Origin: Vesta saturnalis
Taxonomy: Eukaryota; Arthropoda; Insecta; Coleoptera; Lampyridae
Direction of reading: 5' to 3'
Length of the DNA stretch: 64,000 bases
Assembly (NCBI GenBank): GCA_036346205.1
Contig: JARFJB010001817.1
Coordinates: forward strand, 693,001-757,000
Part shown: piece by piece, positions 58,275-64,000 of the stretch
Position numbering within the stretch: the first letter of the stretch is position 1
Layout: every line of letters starts with the position of its first letter
Program-made: the position numbers and the translations under genes
The notes under the pieces: generated by a model
What the model was told of the DNA's origin: nothing
What the model saw: the letters and a program-made list of their open reading frames with translations, nothing else
The model's database searches: none

Positions 58275-58980
58275 TTTGTCAGTAGTAATATTATGTATTA
58301 AAATTGTTCAAGATGTTGAAATAATTTTGTGAAATGGTCAGCTACGGCAGACTTCTCTGGTTGACCTTATTTACAAAATCTCATGTGTTCTTTATGTCTT
58401 GTATCAAAGCTACGTTTTGTTGTTCGAATGCATACTTTTCCATATGAATAAGATAACTTATACACTCCGGTAGATAATGGGTTTGAAACATCTCTAGGTG
58501 ACCTTAAATGTGCTTTAATTTTTCTTATAGGTTTAAAAATAGTCCTAATGCCATATTTAATTAGGACTTTTTCGATGCTATCTGTAACATTAGTTATACA
58601 AGCAAGAAAAGCAGTACCAACATTAAGAACTGGTTTTTATTTATGTCTAGAAGGTGTAATAACATTGTAATATCATCATCCATTATCTTGTAAGGATTTC
58701 GTTAAATATTTATGCCTATTCATCTTTCAAAAATTCAAGATCACAAATTCGTTTTGCTCGATCTACTAAAGATCTAATTACACACATTTTTTGACGAGAA
58801 TGGTGGTTGGATAATTTATGATGGTATCTATCAGTGTGTGTCGGCTTTCTGTAAACCTTAAAAGATAATGATTTTTAGATATTAATATGTCACGAAATGG
58901 CAAACTTACATTAGATTCTTTTTCCATGGGAAACTGGATGCTAGGATGTATACCATTTATAAAAACCAAAATATTTTAAT
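58275..58980 (-). pseudogene. Penelope-like retroelement 3' fragment: RT thumb and GIY-YIG nuclease
   Basis: The minus strand reads INGIHPSIQFPMEKESNVSL, PFRDILISKN, ESRHTLIDTIINYP (RT end), then YGIRTIFKPIRKIKAHLRSP, STGVYKLSYSYGKVCIRTTK (GIY-YIG-type nuclease: GVY kept, YIG changed to CIR), FDTRHKEHMRFCK and GQPEKSAVADHFTK. The frame is broken at least three times. The 5' two thirds of the ORF, including the RT catalytic site, are missing. It lies inside the 56366-59419 element. Confidence 0.88.
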
Positions 58981-59421
58981 GTACTAAATGCAATATTGCA
59001 AATGAAATTTAACGTAAATATAACAAGTGATACATCAAAATATAGGAAATTTTACGTTATTTTTAAAAACCCCAAAATATACAGGGTGATTCGTAAAAAA
59101 AATGTAGTTTAGCGTCGTATAAAAAATCAAATACCCTGTAAAAAACTGTATATCGCGATGGATTCTACGTAAAAAAGTGCTCTATGAAAGATTTTGCCAA
59201 AAGCAATTATCTTTAATAATAACAAAGTTGTTGGGCGTTAAAAAAATCGACTAAACTCGAGAACCCGCCCCTAGCGGCCAAACGGTTAGAGATAGCTGAA
59301 TTCTGATTGTACCAGTGGTTTTCTCATTGAATTTGAGCTCCAGACACCTAGGTCCATTTTTTCTATCTCTTAAAATAAAGGGTGTTTTCATAAGAAAGTA
59401 TCAAATTTGGACCACTTGGTA

Positions 59422-60429
59422 CAATATCCGTTTTATGTAGTTGATAGACCTGAAGATTAAAATTTATTTTTTTTTAAATAGGTCACTCTAGGTTTTACGA
59501 TTTACGTACAAAGTCTAAATGCTGTGAAAAATTATGTTTCAACGCTACGTTAGTTTCACTTTCAATCTACGGTTGTTTTTTGTTCTTTTGACAGTGTTAT
59601 CACACTCTCCTTTGATTTTCATGGCCTGCTGTAATACAAAATAAGATGGAACATAGTATACTTTGATATAAACTTGACGCTGAAGAAAAGTGTAATATAT
59701 TAAAAGACTTTCCACATCGACCTAGAAGTATCCTTCCCTATGAATTGCAATAACTCATCTTTTCTTTATTTCATCTTTTGGGAAGAAAAATACAGAAAAA
59801 TATTCGCCGCCATCATTATAGTTACTTGGACAATTGGATACAGAGCACGTCGAATGAGTAGTATTTGTTAATCAATAGCATGACCACCTACCATACAAAT
59901 AATTCTAAAATTAAACCGGAAAAAACAAAAACAAAAGCTTAAATCAAAAATTCGATGTAACTGCCTTACCCTTTGACCTTGTTTTTTCTTAACGTGAAAA
60001 TAACGGAATTAAAAATGCAATTAATGAAAAATCGTTTTCTGAAGTATCTAGTTAGTCTTGGACTCTTTCAAGAAAAGAAAAAGTGCACATAAAACTGCAA
60101 ATCTTTTCCCATTTAATCGTCTTTCTATCTGCTCTAATTTCCGAGGTCAAGTAACTGTAGATTCTAGACTTGAAAATATATAATTCCGCCAAATATGGGT
60201 TAGTAAAATACTCGTTTAAGATAAGAGATACAGAGTGTTAAATATTGATATTATGCTTGAGATTTATTCTATAATTTGGACAGTTTTTAAGAGTATGTGA
60301 AAACTTGGAATCGAGGGTTCTGAATGATGGGAAGCTCTAATCTAAACTTAGTTTTTGGGTGACAAAAGGTGGTCAACCCATGAAAGGTACGATGATACGG
60401 ACATCCCTAACATAGAAATAAGAGTTTGA
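59422..60429. other. Unassigned spacer
   Basis: No supported coding region or repeat. It lies between the long-inverted-repeat element and the 3' end of the non-LTR element. Confidence 0.45.
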
Positions 60430-62240
60430 ATACTTAAGGAAATGATAGGTCTTTCTTGGCGGGCACAAGGCAACACTGGATATTGTCGGCGTGGAATGTG
60501 AGTAGATTATTCCTTCCCCATTCAAGGACACGTTCTAAGTCACTGTTAATTGAGGCTGCCATTCTCCCCTTAACTTCCTGACTAGAGTTGTTGTGGGAAA
60601 ACTGAGAAGAACTGCAATGTAGAATGCTGTCGTCTGCAAAGCAATGGATCCGGTTAGTTGTTGAGGAAATGAGATCATTGTGTATAGCAGGAAAAAGTGT
60701 GGGAACTATTACTGATCCTTGGGGTACACCTGCGTTAACAGTAGTTTCTTTCGAAAAAAAGCCATCGACGACAACGCGTATACGTCTTTTGTCAAGAAAG
60801 CTGGATATCCAGTTGATGAGCGTATCAGATTATTCCAACGAAGTGAGTTTTGCAAGTAGGCACTTGTGTCAAACCTGGTTAAAAACCTTTGAAATATCTG
60901 ACGCTACTACGACTCTTTCACCGGACCTCTCTAATGTGATATTCCAAAGTTGGGTGACATATGAAAGAAGATCGCCCATCTGCACCCATACTGGTGGTCG
61001 TTTAGGGGTTTATTGGATTCGAGGAACGAAAGCAGTTGGTTGATGGCTTTTTCAATGATTTTCGACAGAATGGTCGATAGTGTGAGGGATCGGTTTTGTC
61101 CCCCTTTTTAGGAATAGGTTGGACGATGAGGGAAACTCTCCAGATGACATAGAGATCGAAATGTTGGACAATGCAGGTACTAGTTCGGGGCAGCGTTTTT
61201 TTAGGAAGATAGCTGGAATACCGTCAGGGCCAGTCGCCTTGTTTGAGTCAAGTTTATTGACAGTTTTACCAGAATCATTGAGACATGAATTTGATGCCAA
61301 GTAATCGACAAAGAGGTTGACTTTTTCAGCAGGATCAGCAACTACAGCGTCGTCGCGAAACGTCAAGGGAGGAAAGGAAGTTTTTACAGATGGTTTTAGC
61401 TAATAGGCAAAATTTACGACCACCCAAAGGACATGAGCCTAATTCTTTGCATTTACGTTCTTCAAGCATATTTTGGCCTTGGTGATGGTGCTTTTGCAAC
61501 TTTTCCTTGCGGCAATATAGTCTGCGTAATTTTGGACAGATTTATTTGATTTCCATTTGGTATAGAGTTTATGCTTTTGCGATAGTGCATCAGTGCAATC
61601 CCTATTAAACAAAGGGTTGGGAACATGCATGACCTACACGATTATATTTTTTGGGAATGTATAACTCCATACCCATCAAGATAGCTTCAGTTATTTAAAG
61701 AGCAATGTTTGAAGAGGAGGACCGTTTAAAGGAATACCTACGCCAGGAGAAGGTGACAACAAAATCTCTCAGTTCGCTTCAGTTACCTTAATTAAACCAC
61801 CACATAGTTCTATCTGTTTTTCGAGTAACAGTGGGATTGGGTACAGAGAAAGTTATTTCAATTAGGCAGTGGTCTGAGTGACAAGTGGGGAAAGGACTCT
61901 TCTTTTATAGACAAGTGGGCTAGTTGCAAGAAATAGGTCTAGGAGATGTGGAGTATGGTTAGGGTTGTCAGAGATTCCGGTTGATTGGAAAATGGTTTGT
62001 GTGAGATCACAGGATACAGCAAATGCTATTGCATTATGACCTTACGTACATACTCCGCCTTTAAGGCGAAAGTTATAGTGGAGGTTGTATCTGGGAAATT
62101 TCAGGTCAGGCGAATTAGTGCTTCCAGGGGAGACGTGTTTCTGATAGAAACAGAATGTCCGGTTGCACTTATTCAAAGTGTTTGTGAACAGCATTAAGAT
62201 TCGACCTGATAGCACGTATGTTGCAGTAATGAATCCGAAT
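60430..62240 (-). pseudogene. Non-LTR retrotransposon (jockey-like), endonuclease and RT remnants
   Basis: From the 5' side (right): endonuclease tail pieces with GSTNSPEIS near 62110 and LLDLFLATSPLVYKRRVLSP near 61900. Then PLFNRDCTDALSQKHKLYTK near 61600, DSNKATGPDGIPAIFLKKRC near 61220 (RT domain), KPIPHT, KIIEKAINQLLSFLESNKPL near 61000-61050, and IHCFADDSILHC near 60630 (RT catalytic FADD), then INSDLERVLEWGRNNLLTF near 60520. The order and motifs are those of an APE-endonuclease LINE of the jockey/CR1 group. Many stops and shifts, including in the palm domain. Confidence 0.88.
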
Positions 62241-62429
62241 GTTGGTAGTTTTTCGATGACCGAGGTCGCTTAAAAAAATGCAATATTAGTATACAAATTT
62301 TAATTAACAAAGAAGATTTTTGCAATAATGGAATAATACTATTAATAACAACTATTTTAATAAACGTGAGAAATGTCCACAATTAACTTTAATACATTTT
62401 CTTATTGCCCTATTTAAATAAATAAAACT

Positions 62430-63030
62430 CCTTTTTTTCTATGAATGGCATTAACTCCTTCATCAATCTTTTGATGATCTAAATTTCCCTAAAAGCAAAA
62501 ATCTAAGGGATTAAGGTCTGCGATACGAGCTGGCCAAGCAAATTCGGTGCCACTACCAAACCATCTGTTGGAAAAACTTTCATTCAAAAGCTTCGAACTA
62601 GTAAAGGGTAGTGTAGCTGCGCCATCAGTCATATACCACATCTCTTGCCTAATATCTAGAGGAACGTCATCTAACTCATGTGACGCATTGTTTGGAAAAC
62701 TGCAGATAATCTTCACCATTAAGTCGCGCTGGCATTTTTAATAAGCCAGCTATAAAATTTACGATAATGACATATCAAATATTTATGGAAAATTCATGCC
62801 GAAAATGAGTTTCTCTAATTACGTGTGGTTTGTCTTGTTCCTAAATCTTATTGTTTCTCTAATTGAAAACACCACGTCTCGTAAAGGTGGACTCGTCCGT
62901 AAACAGAACCTTGTTTGAAAAGCTTGCCGGCAGGTCATTAGGCAACAAATTTTGGACAGGAGTCAAACTATATGGATAAAATCTTTCGTAATGAAGGGTT
63001 TTGAGGTTGTAATTTAATTAGCCTCTATTG
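62430..63030 (-). pseudogene. Tc1/mariner-superfamily transposase fragment (WPAR...NPLDF type)
   Basis: The minus strand reads HYERFYPYSLTPVQNLLPND, VLFTDESTFTRRGVFN (first Asp) near 62880, then a damaged strand, MPARLNGEDYLQFP, a segment DDVPLDIRQEMWYMTDGAAT (second Asp) and SNRWFGSGTEFAWPARIADL then NPLDFCF (third Asp). The frame ends soon after, so the C-terminal ~70 residues are missing. Same general family as the long-inverted-repeat elements, but no such repeats were found around it. Confidence 0.85.
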
Positions 63031-63044
63031 CTGCACGTAAGCGC

Positions 63045-63932
63045 CTAGTGCGTATTTCCGGATTTTCCGCTATACGCACTAGAATTTCTTCTTCGTGTAG
63101 AGAAATCGCAAATCGCCTTTACCGGAACCAAACCACCATCATGCGCTGCTATCAGGCGTGAACGAGGGAGAGTCAGGAACGCCGCAGAAGAGGAACCGAG
63201 TGGTGAAGAAGAACAAACGAGGTGCAGGACCGCCATCTTCAAATTATGGCAACAAGACACCGTTTCTCAAGTACCAGATCAATTTGCGATCAATGGTTAG
63301 CTAACGAAGGTCGTTCTGTAACCCTTCGAACGGTTTACCGCAGAATCAGAGCTTTCGGCTTACAATCCTATCGTCCACATCTTGTGCTATCACTAACGGC
63401 TCAATATCGACGGCAACGTTTGGAGTGGTGAGTCAGAAAAAACCGTGCGGAACGTGGAAATGTTGAATTTTCTGTTGCGAGGCATGCACACCAAACTGTA
63501 GCGATTATGATATGGGGTGCTATAACTTATGGGAGTAGGTCTCGTTTGGTATTCATCCGAGGCACTATGAACGCCCAACGATATGTGGATGAGGTGGTAG
63601 AACCCCATATTCATCCATTTCTTCAGCAGTTGGAAGACTCACTTTTGCAGCAGGACAATGCCCGTTCCCATATTGCAAGAGTTCTTTGGACCGATTTGCA
63701 GAGGATAATGTTAATCTCTTGCCATTTCCACGTAGATCTCCCGACTTTTCGCCCATCGAGTATGTTTGGGACATTATGTGGAGAATACTGAGAATCTTGC
63801 AGCATCCTCCGCAGACGCTGCAAGCTCGACAGCACGAATTATAGGTTACTTGGGACACAATACCTCAAGAGGACATCGATCATCTGCTAGAATCGTTGCC
63901 ACGACGAATGGAGGAGTGTGTAACCAACTAAC
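63045..63932 (+). pseudogene. Tc1-like transposase (DD34E), frameshifted
   Basis: Pieces in order: a helix-turn-helix SSCREIANRLYRNQTTIMR near 63090; TRHRFSSTRSICDQWLANEG, VTLRTVYRRIRAFGLQSYRP near 63330; MIWGAITYGSRSRLVFIRGT near 63507; LLQQDNARSHIARV (second Asp) near 63640; and, after a shift, RRSPDFSPIEYVWDIMWRI (third Glu) near 63740. It ends ESLPRRMEECVTN near 63925. The first catalytic block between 63430 and 63500 is deleted. A poly-G run (63938-63946) follows. Confidence 0.9.
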
Positions 63933-64000
63933 CAACGGGGGGGGGGCAACCCATTATTAATAAAAATTATTTTTATATTTTGTTCTCTTTTTTACAATTT

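Larger units (their letters stand above)
56366..59419 (-). mobile_element. Long-inverted-repeat Tc1/mariner-superfamily element, 3054 bp, with nested Penelope fragment
   Basis: Ends CAGGGTGGTCTAAATTG (56366) and, in reverse complement, CAAGTGGTCCAAATTTG (59419) are flanked by TA at 56364-56365 and 59420-59421. Inverted arms of roughly 370-440 bp share GGCAAAATCTTTCATAGAGC and ATCCATCGCGAT, and an inner pair CAGGGTG.../CACCCTG-like at 56572 and 59082. The transposase (minus strand) lies at 56967-58043. The segment 58119-58980 between transposase and right arm is a Penelope-like fragment plus a tRNA-like sequence, so the element has been used as a target itself. Confidence 0.88.

Noticed and set aside
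60624..61043. 139-codon plus-strand open frame
   Set aside because: It is the antisense shadow of the non-LTR reverse transcriptase, whose FADD and NKATGPDG motifs are on the minus strand.

Overview
This is a gene-poor, AT-rich eukaryotic window. It looks like insect DNA from a transposon-laden genome, but I cannot name the species or order. Evidence: GT-AG introns, dozens of decayed transposase fragments of insect types (mariner, Tc1-like, hAT, Mutator-like, Ginger/KRBA2-like, Crypton, Penelope, non-LTR), more than a dozen long (TA)n microsatellites, and no operons or ribosome-binding-site architecture. The only recognisable host gene is one exon (42471-42719, + strand) encoding the N-terminus of glutamate synthase (GOGAT), including the catalytic cysteine. 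No further GOGAT exon is recognised, so the rest of the window is probably upstream sequence and first-intron sequence of that gene.

Layout. 1-7 kb: tail of an IS630-type transposase, a decayed Tc1/mariner-superfamily element, a mariner with TA-flanked inverted repeats (3526-4799), and a second TA-flanked element whose ends carry repeated motifs (5482-6818). 7-11.7 kb: AT-rich DNA with local duplications. 11.7-16.5 kb: copy A of an IS630/Tc1-type family (called R1 here). 16.8-19.6 kb: a hAT element with a perfect 8-bp target duplication. 20.0-21.6 kb: integrase of the Ginger/KRBA2 type. 24.5-25.4 kb: head-to-head Penelope-like terminal repeats with hammerhead-like motifs. 25.6-28.1 kb: a Tc1/mariner-superfamily element with ~500-bp inverted repeats inside a (TA)n tract, followed by a 230-bp tandem duplication and a tRNA-like SINE head. 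29.4-31.6 kb: R1 copy B. 32.3-33.8 kb: a large palindrome and a Crypton tyrosine recombinase with an intron. 37.1-38.3 kb: Penelope-like RT/GIY-YIG remnant. 38.5-40.1 kb: another long-inverted-repeat element. 40.8-42.3 kb: two degenerate mariner copies abutting the GOGAT exon.

43.9-44.7 kb: a small element carrying a tRNA-like arm. 45.0-46.6 kb: Mutator-like transposase pseudogene. 47.0 kb: tRNA-Ala(AGC)-like sequence. 47.3-48.3 kb: mariner pseudogene. 49.6-54.4 kb: an IS630-type transposase split by R1 copy C, which itself holds another transposase fragment. 54.7-56.0 kb: a fold-back element enclosing a transposase tail. 56.4-59.4 kb: a long-inverted-repeat element with a nested Penelope fragment and a second tRNA-like sequence. 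60.4-62.2 kb: non-LTR retrotransposon. 62.4-63.9 kb: two more transposase pseudogenes.

Every mobile-element gene seen has stops, frameshifts, deletions or truncation, so none looks autonomous. The notable patterns are nested insertions, several related transposase lineages with unusually long inverted repeats, repeated association with (TA)n tracts, and tRNA-like modules in repeats. I did not find a system that I can claim is functional and undescribed. The long-inverted-repeat group, the hammerhead-bearing repeats and the tRNA-like repeats are the best leads.
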